Shown piece by piece: positions 8,888-16,597 of a stretch of DNA of 64,000 bases. The translations under genes were made by a program, and so were the position numbers. Position 1 is the first letter of the stretch, and the number at the start of each line of letters is the position of its first letter. This DNA comes from Streptomyces tubercidicus (GTDB lineage Bacteria > Actinomycetota > Actinomycetes > Streptomycetales > Streptomycetaceae): assembly GCF_027497495.1 (NCBI RefSeq), contig NZ_CP114205.1, positions 1,674,001-1,738,000 on the forward strand, read 5' to 3'. Under the pieces are notes generated by a model. It had not been told where the DNA came from, ran no database searches, and was given only the letters and a program-made list of their open reading frames with translations.

Positions 8888-8933
8888 GTAACTAGGGTTG
8901 TCGAGAGGAGTCAGGGTAACTATAGTTGTCGCA
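8888..8933 (+). promoter_or_regulatory. leaderless promoter with a duplicated 16-bp site
   Basis: TTGTCG (8898-8903) and TATAGT (8921-8926) are spaced exactly 17 bp and predict transcription starting at the ATG at 8933, giving a leaderless mRNA. The same DNA contains GTAACTAnnGTTGTCG twice (8888-8903 and 8916-8931). The second copy includes the palindrome AACTATAGTT over the -10, which suggests an operator for a repressor. Confidence 0.65.
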
Positions 8934-9469
8934 TGGCTTCGATTGAGATCACCCCCGAAGAGCGGGCCGAGCTGGGCAAGGCCCTTACGGATGCCCTCAA
9001 CCCACTGGCAGCGGCCATTCGCTCCCGCCAGTCAGGGCTGTCCACGGCCCGCATGTGGGAGGCGGACCCGGTTGATGTGACTCTGTCCGTCCTCGCCGCC
9101 TGGAAGGTGGTGGATACGGAGGTCAAGCAACTGACGGCGCGCGCAGCGGCGACAGCTGGCTCCTACGGCGCTAACTACGAGCAGATGGGTGCGGTCTGGG
9201 GCATCACCCGCCAGGGTGCGCGCAAGAAGTGGCCCGACGCAGTACCCCGTCCCGCAGCCGCGGCGGCGAAGACGGGCGGGGTGCTCGAACTCTTCGGCGG
9301 CACGGCCGAACTGGTGCAGGACCCGTCGTCCGGCCGCTGGGCCTGGGCTGGCGAAGGCGCGGACGAAACGTGCGGCGCCGCCGGGGACGGCACCTGGTAC
9401 GCGACGAAGGAAGAGGCCGCCGCTCATGCCGGAGCCTTCCTACGGGAGCATGCCGCGACCCTCTCGTAG
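8933..9469 (+). CDS. small helix-turn-helix protein
   Basis: 178 aa; the ATG at 8933 coincides with the predicted transcription start. Residues ~1-75 are helical and acidic (ITPEERAELGKALTDAL). Residues ~80-100 (YGANYEQMGAVWGITRQGAR) read as a helix-turn-helix. The C-terminal ~60 residues (GGTAELVQDPSSGRWAWAGE) resemble a short beta-rich domain. It is probably a DNA-binding regulator, and may repress itself through the repeated sites in its own promoter (inference). Convergent with the BrkB-type gene 43 nt away. Confidence 0.75.
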   Translation: MASIEITPEERAELGKALTDALNPLAAAIRSRQSGLSTARMWEADPVDVTLSVLAAWKVVDTEVKQLTARAAATAGSYGANYEQMGAVWGITRQGARKKWPDAVPRPAAAAAKTGGVLELFGGTAELVQDPSSGRWAWAGEGADETCGAAGDGTWYATKEEAAAHAGAFLREHAATLS

Positions 9470-9512
9470 TGCTCCAGTGCGGTTTCGTCCGGCTCGTTCG
9501 GCCCCTGTCGGC

Positions 9513-10601
9513 TCAGTCGCCGCGGGGGCCGTCGCCGCGGGGGCCGTCGCCGCCCCGCCCCTCACCCCCACCATGGTCTCCACCGTCGCCACCGCCATCG
9601 CCCCCAGCACCCTCGCCATGGCCACCATCCGCCGCCCCACCCTTAGCCCGCACCCGCCCCGCGAGTTCCTCCCGGGCCGCGGCCGTGGCGACCGAGGGCC
9701 ACACCCGGTCGAGTGAGGCGTTCATTGCGGCGCCTACCAGGACCGCGAAGGCGGATACGCCGATCCACAGGAGGACGGCGACCGGGGCGGCCAAGGAGCC
9801 GTAGATCGTTGGGCCCTCGACCGTTGAGGTGAGGTAGAGCCGCAGCAGAAAGCTGCCGAGCAGCCACATGCCGAGGGCGACGACCGCGCCGGGGATGTCC
9901 TCCGGCCAGGGGGAACGGACCGGTACGGAGGCGTGGTAGAGGGTGGTGAGGAAGGCGACCGACAGGAGCAGGACGACCGGCCAGTACAGCGCCCGGATGA
10001 CGTGCTCGCTGGCCGGGAGCCAGCTGACGACGGTGTCGGGGCCGGCGACCATCAGCGGCAGTGCGACGGCGCCGACCAGGAGCGCGGCGAGGTACAGCAG
10101 GAACGCCAGCAGCCGGGTCTTGACGATGCCGCGCCGCCCGTCGAGCCCGTACATGATGGTGATGGTGTCGACAAAGACATTCATCGCCCGGGAGCCGGAC
10201 CACAGGGCGATGGCGAAGCCGAAGGAGATGACATCCGGGCGGCGGCCGGTGAAGACATCGTTGAGCAGCGGCCGGGCGATCTCGTTGACGCCCTTGTCGG
10301 ACAGCACGGTGCCGGCGCCGTCGAGGATGCGCTGCCGGACGCCCTCGATGGTGTCGTGGCCGATCCAGGCGTCCGTATAGCCGAGCACGCCCAGGAGGCC
10401 GAGGATCAGTGGCGGCAGGGACAGCAGGCTCCAGAACGCGGCCTCGGCGGCCAGACCGGTGACCCGGTACTTCATGCAGGAGTTGACGGTGTCCTTGAGG
10501 AGGAGCCAGGCCAGCCGGCGCTTGGAAACGTTGCGGTAGAGGGCGCGGGCCTTGGTCAGACGGCCCGCGGGCCGCTCGGTTGGTTCGTTCTCCGGCTGCA
10601 C
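9513..10601 (-). CDS. YihY/BrkB family inner-membrane protein
   Basis: 362 aa from the GTG at 10601; the reading frame continues far upstream antisense to the neighbouring dehydrogenase but only this part looks coding. It has the six-helix YihY/BrkB pattern: RVTGLAAEAAFWSLLSLPPL in TM1, then ALWSGSRAMNVFVDTI, LLYLAALLVGAVALPLM, YWPVVLLLSVAFLTTLYH and LWIGVSAFAVLVGAAMN. The C-terminal ~45 residues are a Gly/Asp/His-rich low-complexity tail encoded by GC-rich repeats. The family's function is unsettled (once proposed as RNase BN, now thought a transporter or envelope protein). Only 18 bp separate its start from the divergent dehydrogenase. Confidence 0.88.
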   Translation of the reverse strand: MQPENEPTERPAGRLTKARALYRNVSKRRLAWLLLKDTVNSCMKYRVTGLAAEAAFWSLLSLPPLILGLLGVLGYTDAWIGHDTIEGVRQRILDGAGTVLSDKGVNEIARPLLNDVFTGRRPDVISFGFAIALWSGSRAMNVFVDTITIMYGLDGRRGIVKTRLLAFLLYLAALLVGAVALPLMVAGPDTVVSWLPASEHVIRALYWPVVLLLSVAFLTTLYHASVPVRSPWPEDIPGAVVALGMWLLGSFLLRLYLTSTVEGPTIYGSLAAPVAVLLWIGVSAFAVLVGAAMNASLDRVWPSVATAAAREELAGRVRAKGGAADGGHGEGAGGDGGGDGGDHGGGEGRGGDGPRGDGPRGD

Positions 10602-10619
10602 CTCCTTACCGTATCCGGC

Positions 10620-12263
10620 ATGGCAGCCACCACTCACACGGTCACGAACCAGCCCCCGCCGCTGGTCGGCTACGACATCTTCGCGAACGACCCCGCCCTC
10701 ACCGAGGGCATCACCCGGTACATCGCCGCCGAGCGGCTCGACGAGGTACGCGGCGAGCTGGGCACGCTGGGCAAGGCGGCCGGCTCCGCGCACGCCCAGA
10801 TCTGGGCCGCACAGGCCGACCGGCATCCACCGGTGCTGCGCACCCATGACCGCTTCGGCCACCGCATCGACGAGGTGGAGTTCCACCCGGCCTGGCACCG
10901 GCTGCTCGGCCACGCCGTCACCTCCGGTCTGACCGGCGCCTGGACCCGGCCGGACGGCCATGTCCGCCGCACCGCCGGCTTCATCGTGTGGACGCAGGCC
11001 GAGGCGGGGCACGGCTGCCCGCTGTCGATGACCCATGCGGCGGTGCCCGCGCTGCGCGCCGAGCCGGAGCTGGCCGCCGAGTGGGAGCCGCTGCTGACCT
11101 CCCGGGTATACGAGCACGAGCTGCGGCCGGTCGCCCAGAAGGGCGGCGCGCTGGCCGGTATGGCCATGACGGAGAAGCAGGGCGGCAGCGACGTACGGAC
11201 CAACACCACCCGCGCCGAGCCGCTGGCCGCAGCCGGGGAGTACGTCCTGACCGGCCACAAGTGGTTCTGTTCGGCGCCGATGTCGGACGCCTTTCTGGTG
11301 CTGGCCCAGGCGCCTGGCGGGCTCACCTGTTTTCTGCTGCCCCGGGTGCTGCCGGACGGCAGCCGTAACGCGTTCCGTATCCAGCGGCTGAAGGACAAGC
11401 TCGGCAACCGTTCGAACGCCTCGGCGGAGGTCGAGTTCGACGGGCGTACCTGGGCGCGCCGGGTCGGCGAGGAGGGGCGCGGGGTGGCGACGATCATCGA
11501 GATGGTCGCGGCGACCCGGCTGGACTGTGTCAGCGCGTCCGCGGCGGTGATGCGGCAGGCGGTGGCCCAGGCGATTCACCACAGCGCCTACCGGGAGGCG
11601 TTCGGCGGCCCGCTGATCGACAAGCCGCTGATGCGCAATGTGCTGGCCGATCTGGCGCTGGAGTCGGAGGCGGCGACCACGCTCGCGCTGCGCCTGGCGG
11701 CGGCGTACGACGGCGGTACCGAGCAGGACCGGCACTTTCTGCGGCTGGCGATCCCGGCGGCGAAGTACTGGGTGACCAAGCGGTGCACCCCGATGGTGGC
11801 CGAGGCGCTGGAGTGCCTGGGCGGCAACGGCTATGTGGAGGAGTCGGGGCTGCCGCGGCTGTTGCGGGAGGCGCCGCTCAACTCGATCTGGGAGGGCGCC
11901 GGCAATGTCCAGGCGCTGGACGTGCTGCGGGCCCTGCAGCGCGAACCCGAGGCGCTGAACGCGTTCCTGACCGAGGTCGGGGCGGCGCGGGGCGCGGATC
12001 ACCGGCTGGACCGGGCGATCAGGGGGATGCTCACCGAACTCGCCGACCTGGAGGGCATCGAGGCGCGGGCCCGGCGACTGGTGGAGCGGATGGCGCTGGT
12101 GCTCCAGGGGTCGCTGCTGGTGCGCTACGCGCCGTCCGAGGTCGCGGACGCGTTCTGCGCCTCCCGGCTCGGCGGCGACGCGGGCGCGGCGTTCGGCACG
12201 CTGCCGCACACGCTGGACCTGGCGGCGGTGGTGGAGCGGGCGCGGCCGGTGGTCGACGGCTGA
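10620..12263 (+). CDS. AidB-type acyl-CoA dehydrogenase family protein
   Basis: 547 aa from the ATG at 10620. The AidB signature GMAMTEKQGGSDVRTNTT is intact, together with LTGHKWFCSAPMSD, RLKDKLGNRSNASAEVEF, ECLGGNGYVEES and SIWEGAGNVQALDVLRAL, all flavoenzyme acyl-CoA dehydrogenase features. AidB of E. coli belongs to the alkylation (Ada) response and binds DNA; actinobacterial homologues are often annotated as DNA-alkylation response proteins. No ada gene is adjacent. No Shine-Dalgarno is apparent; TTCGTT-17-TACCGT upstream would give a leaderless transcript (weak evidence). Confidence 0.88.
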   Translation: MAATTHTVTNQPPPLVGYDIFANDPALTEGITRYIAAERLDEVRGELGTLGKAAGSAHAQIWAAQADRHPPVLRTHDRFGHRIDEVEFHPAWHRLLGHAVTSGLTGAWTRPDGHVRRTAGFIVWTQAEAGHGCPLSMTHAAVPALRAEPELAAEWEPLLTSRVYEHELRPVAQKGGALAGMAMTEKQGGSDVRTNTTRAEPLAAAGEYVLTGHKWFCSAPMSDAFLVLAQAPGGLTCFLLPRVLPDGSRNAFRIQRLKDKLGNRSNASAEVEFDGRTWARRVGEEGRGVATIIEMVAATRLDCVSASAAVMRQAVAQAIHHSAYREAFGGPLIDKPLMRNVLADLALESEAATTLALRLAAAYDGGTEQDRHFLRLAIPAAKYWVTKRCTPMVAEALECLGGNGYVEESGLPRLLREAPLNSIWEGAGNVQALDVLRALQREPEALNAFLTEVGAARGADHRLDRAIRGMLTELADLEGIEARARRLVERMALVLQGSLLVRYAPSEVADAFCASRLGGDAGAAFGTLPHTLDLAAVVERARPVVDG

Positions 12264-12425
12264 GGGCCGGGCAGGTCTTCTAGGGGGCGGCCGCAGGTGC
12301 CAGGCCGCCACGGCTCGGCCCGGCCGGTTCGGCGGCGCGGCGGCGGCTCCCCGTCGCCTGCGGGCCGTTGACCGCGCGGGGCAACGGGGACAGGGGGGTA
12401 CCGCCGCCGCGCCAGTCAGGGGCGC

Positions 12426-12494
12426 GCCGGTCAGCGCGCCGTACGGGTCCGGGACCCCGCCGGTCCTGGACCCGTGCCGGTCAGCGCGCCGTAC
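12426..12494. repeat. 19-bp direct repeat in intergenic DNA
   Basis: GCCGGTCAGCGCGCCGTAC occurs at 12426-12444 and again, identical, at 12476-12494 (50-bp period); a partial third copy (GCCGGTCAGGG) follows near 12510. This lies in the otherwise gene-free 12264-12556 stretch. Confidence 0.7.
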
Positions 12495-12517
12495 CGGCCG
12501 GGCAGCCGTGCCGGTCA

Positions 12518-12551
12518 GGGAGCGGTGCCGCGCCGACCCGGCACCGCTCCC
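12518..12551 (-). terminator. strong hairpin terminator
   Basis: A perfect 13-bp stem (GGGAGCGGTGCCG / CGGCACCGCTCCC) with an 8-nt loop starts 5 nt beyond the stop of the adenylate-kinase-like gene. It could also act on transcripts arriving from the dehydrogenase gene on the other strand. Confidence 0.75.
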
Positions 12552-12556
12552 CGGTC

Positions 12557-12979
12557 TCAGGGGTGGCCGGGGCGCTCCGGCGGGCCCGGGGTGCGACCGC
12601 GCAGCGCGGCGTCGATGGCCACGACGATGTCGCCGTCCGGTGCGTGCGGCGGAAAGGCGGCCAGCACACCGCGCGCCTCGTAGTACCGCAGCACCCGGCA
12701 GGACTCGTCCGCGCCGCTCCGCTCCGCGCCGCGCAGCAGGACCACGAGATCGGCGAAGGCCAGCGCGGGCAGCAGACCGCCGGTGCCGGCCGCCCGGTCG
12801 AGGAGCTGCGGAGCACCGTCGACGACATAGCCCTCGGCGGGCAGCCGCTGACTCCGGATCAGCAGGTCGACCGCGGGCAGCCGGGCGATCCCGTAGTGGT
12901 CCGCGAGCCGGGCCGCACGCGCGATGCGTACGCCCTCGTCCGCTCCGATCACCACGACACGCGGGGCAGCGGCCCTCAT
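12557..12979 (-). CDS. degenerate adenylate kinase-like protein without P-loop lysine
   Basis: 140 aa; the ATG at 12979 is preceded by GGAGGGGG. The sequence tracks adenylate kinase: a Rossmann-like start VVVIGADEGVRIARAARLAD where the P-loop G-x4-GKGT should be, then YGIARLPAVDLLIRSQ (compare YGIPHISTGDLLR in true Adk), EGYVVDGAPQ (Adk: GFLLDGFPRT), ADLVVLLR, and a C-terminal region like the Adk ADP-binding end. The P-loop Lys/Thr and the LID domain are missing, so it probably lacks kinase activity. It may be a regulatory or nucleotide-sensing relic. Divergent from the GAF regulator. Confidence 0.8.
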   Translation of the reverse strand: MRAAAPRVVVIGADEGVRIARAARLADHYGIARLPAVDLLIRSQRLPAEGYVVDGAPQLLDRAAGTGGLLPALAFADLVVLLRGAERSGADESCRVLRYYEARGVLAAFPPHAPDGDIVVAIDAALRGRTPGPPERPGHP

Positions 12980-13139
12980 GGTGCGCCCCCTCCTCCGCAC
13001 TGCCGACATCACGCCCGGCGGCCGATGGTGTCCCCGGCCGCGACCGGCGGTTCTCCGACGGGTGACCGGCGAACCTGGGTGGTGGGGCACCATCGGCCGC
13101 TGAGCCCAGATTCCCCGCCAGACCTCATAGGCCACAACG

Positions 13140-13155
13140 GTTGCATTCCGTTGCA
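13140..13155. promoter_or_regulatory. paired GTTGCA sites upstream of the GAF regulator
   Basis: GTTGCA occurs at 13140-13145 and 13150-13155, one helical turn apart, in the 277-nt gap between two divergent genes. It is a candidate binding site for the adjacent regulator; nothing else recognisable is in the gap except GGGGCAC-rich low complexity near 13207-13228. Confidence 0.35.
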
Positions 13156-13256
13156 GTGCTGCGGTCCGGACCTGAACAATGGCCCTGCCAGGACTGCCTG
13201 GTGACGGCACGGGGGCACGGGGGCACGGTCCGGGACAGTGCACAACGGAGAGCATC

Positions 13257-14546
13257 GTGAGCGACAGACCGATCGACAGTGCCATCGGGTCGGCCCAGGA
13301 CATCCGCGTGACCACACACCGCCTCGCCGCGGTCCGGGAGGCCGTGCTGGCGGGCGAGATCGCGTCCGACGCGCCGTCCGACGCGCCCCGCGCGGTCATC
13401 GGTGAGTCCTGGCGCCGGGTGCGGGTCTCCGGCGTGGACCCGGACCGGGACCGGCCGCAAAAGCCTTTGCCCGTCGCGGAGTTGGAGTACCGACGGCAGA
13501 TCTCCCGGCTGGCCCCGGTGCTGCCGGTGCTCAACGAGGGGCTGCTGGCGGCGGCCGACGCGGCCCAGCAGATCATGGTCGTCACCGATGCCGAGGGCCG
13601 GGTGCTGTGGCGGGAGGGCAGCGCGCCGGTCCGCCGGATGGCCGACCGGCTCGGCTTCGACAAGGGCGCCGACTGGACGGAGGGCGTCGTCGGCACCAAC
13701 GGCATCGGCACGGCCCTGGTGGCCCGCCGGCCGGTGCTGGTGCACTCCGCGGAGCACTTCGTCCGCAGCCACCACGGATGGACCTGTGCCGCCGCGCCGC
13801 TCCACGACCCGCGCGACGGGCGGCTGTTGGGCACGGTGGACGTCAGCGGTCCGGCGCCCGGCTTCCACCCCACCACGCTCTCACTGGTGTCCGCTGTCGC
13901 CCGGCTCGCCGAGGCCGAGCTGCGCACCCGCCACCACCTCTCCCTGGAACGACTGCGGTCGAGCGCGGCGCCGCTGCTGGCGCGAATCGGCGGCCGGGCG
14001 CTGGCCGTCGACCCCAACGGCTGGGTCGTGGGCGTAACGGGACTGACCCCGCCGGACCGGGTAGCACTGCCCAAGTCCCCCGAGGCCGGGCCCCTGTGGC
14101 TGCCGCGCTACGGCATGTGCACCCTGGAGCCGCTGCCCGGCGGCTGGCTGATCCGTATCGGCCGGCAGGAGCGGGACATCGCTCCGAGCCGGGTAGTACT
14201 GGACGTCAGCGCCCGGGACGGTTCAACGGTCACCGTCACCGGACCGGCCGGCACCTGGTCGCACGAACTGACCCCGCGCCACGCCGAGTTGCTGTTCGTC
14301 CTCGCCGCGCACCCGCAGGGACGCAGCGCCGCCGAACTCGCCCGCGACCTGTTCGGTGACGACAGCCGCACGGTCACGGTACGCGCCGAGCTGTCCCGCC
14401 TGCGCCGCCATCTCGCAAGTGTGCTGGCCCACCGCCCCTACCGCTTCGCCGAAGGGGTGGAGGTAGAGCTCCGGCTGCCGCCACAGCCGGTCCATCTGCT
14501 GCCACAGTCACTGGCACCCGCGGTGGCGGCGGCGCGGCGGGGGTGA
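13257..14546 (+). CDS. GAF-domain transcriptional regulator (AcoR-like sensor, winged-helix output)
   Basis: 429 aa; the GTG at 13257 has GGAG 6 nt upstream. Residues ~90-225 form the GAF sensor typical of AcoR/DhaR activators (MVVTDAEGRVLWREG and GVVGTNGIGTAL at 144-154). The sigma-54 AAA+ domain of AcoR is absent. Residues ~335-400 instead look like a winged-helix DNA-binding domain (LTPRHAELLFVLAAHP, then AAELARDLFGDD and RTVTVRAELSRLRRHL). So a sigma-54-independent, single-component regulator. The target is unknown. Confidence 0.82.
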   Translation: MSDRPIDSAIGSAQDIRVTTHRLAAVREAVLAGEIASDAPSDAPRAVIGESWRRVRVSGVDPDRDRPQKPLPVAELEYRRQISRLAPVLPVLNEGLLAAADAAQQIMVVTDAEGRVLWREGSAPVRRMADRLGFDKGADWTEGVVGTNGIGTALVARRPVLVHSAEHFVRSHHGWTCAAAPLHDPRDGRLLGTVDVSGPAPGFHPTTLSLVSAVARLAEAELRTRHHLSLERLRSSAAPLLARIGGRALAVDPNGWVVGVTGLTPPDRVALPKSPEAGPLWLPRYGMCTLEPLPGGWLIRIGRQERDIAPSRVVLDVSARDGSTVTVTGPAGTWSHELTPRHAELLFVLAAHPQGRSAAELARDLFGDDSRTVTVRAELSRLRRHLASVLAHRPYRFAEGVEVELRLPPQPVHLLPQSLAPAVAAARRG

Positions 14547-14785
14547 GGGCGCGGGCGGCCCCCTCAGTAGCAGCGGGCGGGCCGGGCCGGAAAACCGGAT
14601 GCGGTGCCGTGCGGACCTCTCGTACGGTGGCCGTGCTCTGAATCAGCTCTCCAGAAGGCCGTCGCAGAACGGGAGCAGCTCGCGCGCAAGCAGGTGCGGA
14701 GCCGAATGAGTGGGCGACACGACAATCCGTGATCACGCATGCCCGCATGCGTTTTCTGCCCGCATGCCCTTCTGGAGGACACCCC

Positions 14786-15646
14786 ATGTCCGTAGGTCTT
14801 GGCCTTCCCATCGGCGACCCCGCACAGCTGCTGAGCTGGGCTCGGCGCGCCGACGCCACCCCCTTCTCCACCCTCGCGCTCCTCGACCGGCTGGTCTTCG
14901 GCAACCCCGAGCCGCTGGTCACGCTGGCCACTCTGGCCGGCGCCACCTCCCGGATCCGGCTGCAGACCGAGGTGCTGCTCGCCCCGCTGCACCGTACGGC
15001 GCTGCTCGCCAAGCAGGCCGCCACACTTGATCTGCTGTCCGGCTCCCGCTTCACCCTCGGTATCGGCATCGGCGGACGCGACGATGACTATCTCGCCACC
15101 GGCGTCGACCTGCGCACCCGTGGCCGGCGGCTGGACGCGCAGATGGCGACGGTGCGGCGCCTCTGGGCCGGAGAGCCGCTCTCCGCGGAGGTCGGCCCGG
15201 TCGGCCCCGCCCCGGCGCGGGCCGGCGGGCCCGAGGTGCTGTTCGGCGGTTTTGTGCCCGCCGCGCTGGAGCGCGTGGCCCGGTGGGGCGATGGTTTCCT
15301 CGGCGCCGCACTGCCGCCCCGGCATATGGACGGTCTGTTCCGTCAGGTGGAGGACGCCTGGGACCGGGCCGGCCGTACGGGCAGGCCGCGGCTGCTGGCC
15401 CAGGTCAATGCCGCGCTCGGCCCGGAACCGACCCTCGACCGCGCCCGCGCGGAACTGCGCGCCTACTACGCGCCGCACAGCTACACCGACCACGTGGTGG
15501 ACGGTCTGCTCACCACCGGGGAGCAGATCCGTACGGCGATCGCCGCGTTCCGGGCGATCGGCGCGGACGAGGTGATGCTGTATTGCTGGTCCCCGGATCC
15601 GGACCAGGTCGAGCGGCTGGCGGAGGCGGTGTTCGGCGGGGAGTAG
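14786..15646 (+). CDS. LLM-class flavin-dependent oxidoreductase
   Basis: 286 aa from the ATG at 14786 with GGAGG 9 nt upstream. Luciferase-like monooxygenase TIM-barrel features: VGLGLPIGDPAQLLSWARRA, RIRLQTEVLLAPLHRTALLA, QAATLDLLSGSRFTLGIGIG, and a C-terminal IGADEVMLYCWSPDPDQVERL. It uses FMN or F420; which cofactor and substrate are used cannot be told. It is short for the family (usually 290-340 aa) but complete. Single gene. Confidence 0.87.
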   Translation: MSVGLGLPIGDPAQLLSWARRADATPFSTLALLDRLVFGNPEPLVTLATLAGATSRIRLQTEVLLAPLHRTALLAKQAATLDLLSGSRFTLGIGIGGRDDDYLATGVDLRTRGRRLDAQMATVRRLWAGEPLSAEVGPVGPAPARAGGPEVLFGGFVPAALERVARWGDGFLGAALPPRHMDGLFRQVEDAWDRAGRTGRPRLLAQVNAALGPEPTLDRARAELRAYYAPHSYTDHVVDGLLTTGEQIRTAIAAFRAIGADEVMLYCWSPDPDQVERLAEAVFGGE

Positions 15647-15716
15647 GAGGCCGGGGCGGGAGGGGGCGGGCGGCGTTCCTAGGCAGCGGCCGGGACGGCT
15701 CGACGAGAAAGCCCTC

Positions 15717-15833
15717 GTGCCCACCGTAAATGCGCCCCTGGCCGAGACCGGACGGCTGCGTCTGGCCCGCTGTGTGGTCGAGGACGGCTGGCCCCTGCGC
15801 CGGACTGCCGAACGCTTCGAGGTCGCCCACCCA
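15717..15833 (+). mobile_element. IS481-family transposase N-terminal remnant
   Basis: About 39 codons from the GTG at 15717 match the start of IS481-type transposases: NAPLAETGRLRLARCVVEDG, then WPLRRTAERFEV, the first helix-turn-helix. The match stops abruptly where the NUDIX-associated sequence begins; no DDE domain or second inverted repeat is present. The frame stays open into the NUDIX gene, creating a chimeric ORF. Confidence 0.7.
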
Positions 15834-15854
15834 GCGCGGTTCTACGATGGGCCG

Positions 15855-16595
15855 GTGACCGAGACGCTGCCCCCCGTGGGCATTGACCTCTTCGACGTTG
15901 AACGGCTCCTGCTGACCGAAGCTGCGGAGCCGCCGCTGCAGCGCCAGGACGCTAAGGCCCGAGACCGGGTGTGGGACATGGCAGTCCGGGCCAACCCCAC
16001 CCTCTTCGACGGGCCTGTGGTGGCGTGTGGGAGACTGGAGCGGACCGGCCCGCGCGTCCTGCGCCTTTCCTGGGTGCGTGTGACTTACCGGCACTACGCT
16101 TTGCGTCGTGTTCCCGGCTCCACCGCGCTGCCCTCGTTGTTCGTAAACGTCGTCCAGCCGACAGACGACGGCCGTGTGCTGGCGGCGAGAATGTCCCCCT
16201 CTACGGCAGCCCCGGGCCGCTGGCAGCTGCCAGGGGGATCTGTGGAGCCTCCCCCGAACGGGGCGGTGCTGGACGAGTCGGCACTCGTCGGCCAGGCCGC
16301 GCGAGAGCTCGCTGAGGAGTTGGGGGTAGGCGCGGCCGCCGAGGACCTGAAGCTGTGGGTCGTCACCCGCGGCGAGAACGGCAGTATCGGCCTGACCTAC
16401 CTCGCCCCGGCCCTTCCCGAGGCAAAGCTGCACGCGGACTTCACCGCTGCTGCGGCAGCCGAGCGCGTCCAGGGCCGCGAACCTGAACTCGACGACATCG
16501 CCCTGGTGCGCTCACCGGACGAACTGGCTGGTCTGGCCGGTCCGCACGCGGACTACCTGGAGCCGATCATCCGCCGCTTCTCCGGGTGCGGCTGA
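15855..16595 (+). CDS. NUDIX hydrolase
   Basis: 246 aa from the GTG at 15855; an in-frame extension to 15717 would add only transposase-derived residues. The NUDIX region runs from ~residue 100: LPSLFVNVVQPTDDGRVLAA, GRWQLPGGSVEPP and the core box end ARELAEELGV (REUxEExGU). The box carries a longer than usual spacer between G-x5-E and the helix. The N-terminal ~95 residues are an additional domain of unknown role. The family hydrolyses nucleoside diphosphates linked to a variable group. Convergent with the TPR regulator, stops 2 nt apart. Confidence 0.82.
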   Translation: MTETLPPVGIDLFDVERLLLTEAAEPPLQRQDAKARDRVWDMAVRANPTLFDGPVVACGRLERTGPRVLRLSWVRVTYRHYALRRVPGSTALPSLFVNVVQPTDDGRVLAARMSPSTAAPGRWQLPGGSVEPPPNGAVLDESALVGQAARELAEELGVGAAAEDLKLWVVTRGENGSIGLTYLAPALPEAKLHADFTAAAAAERVQGREPELDDIALVRSPDELAGLAGPHADYLEPIIRRFSGCG

Positions 16596-16597
16596 GG

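Noticed and set aside
10602..12311. Long minus-strand open frame opposite the AidB-type gene, in frame with the BrkB gene
   Set aside because: It is the antisense of a clearly conserved dehydrogenase; its Arg/Gln/His-rich translation is the usual high-GC shadow. Only 9513-10601 shows family features.
13207..13228. GGGGCAC repeats before the GAF regulator as an operator
   Set aside because: Short low-complexity G/C run with no dyad; common by chance in such DNA.
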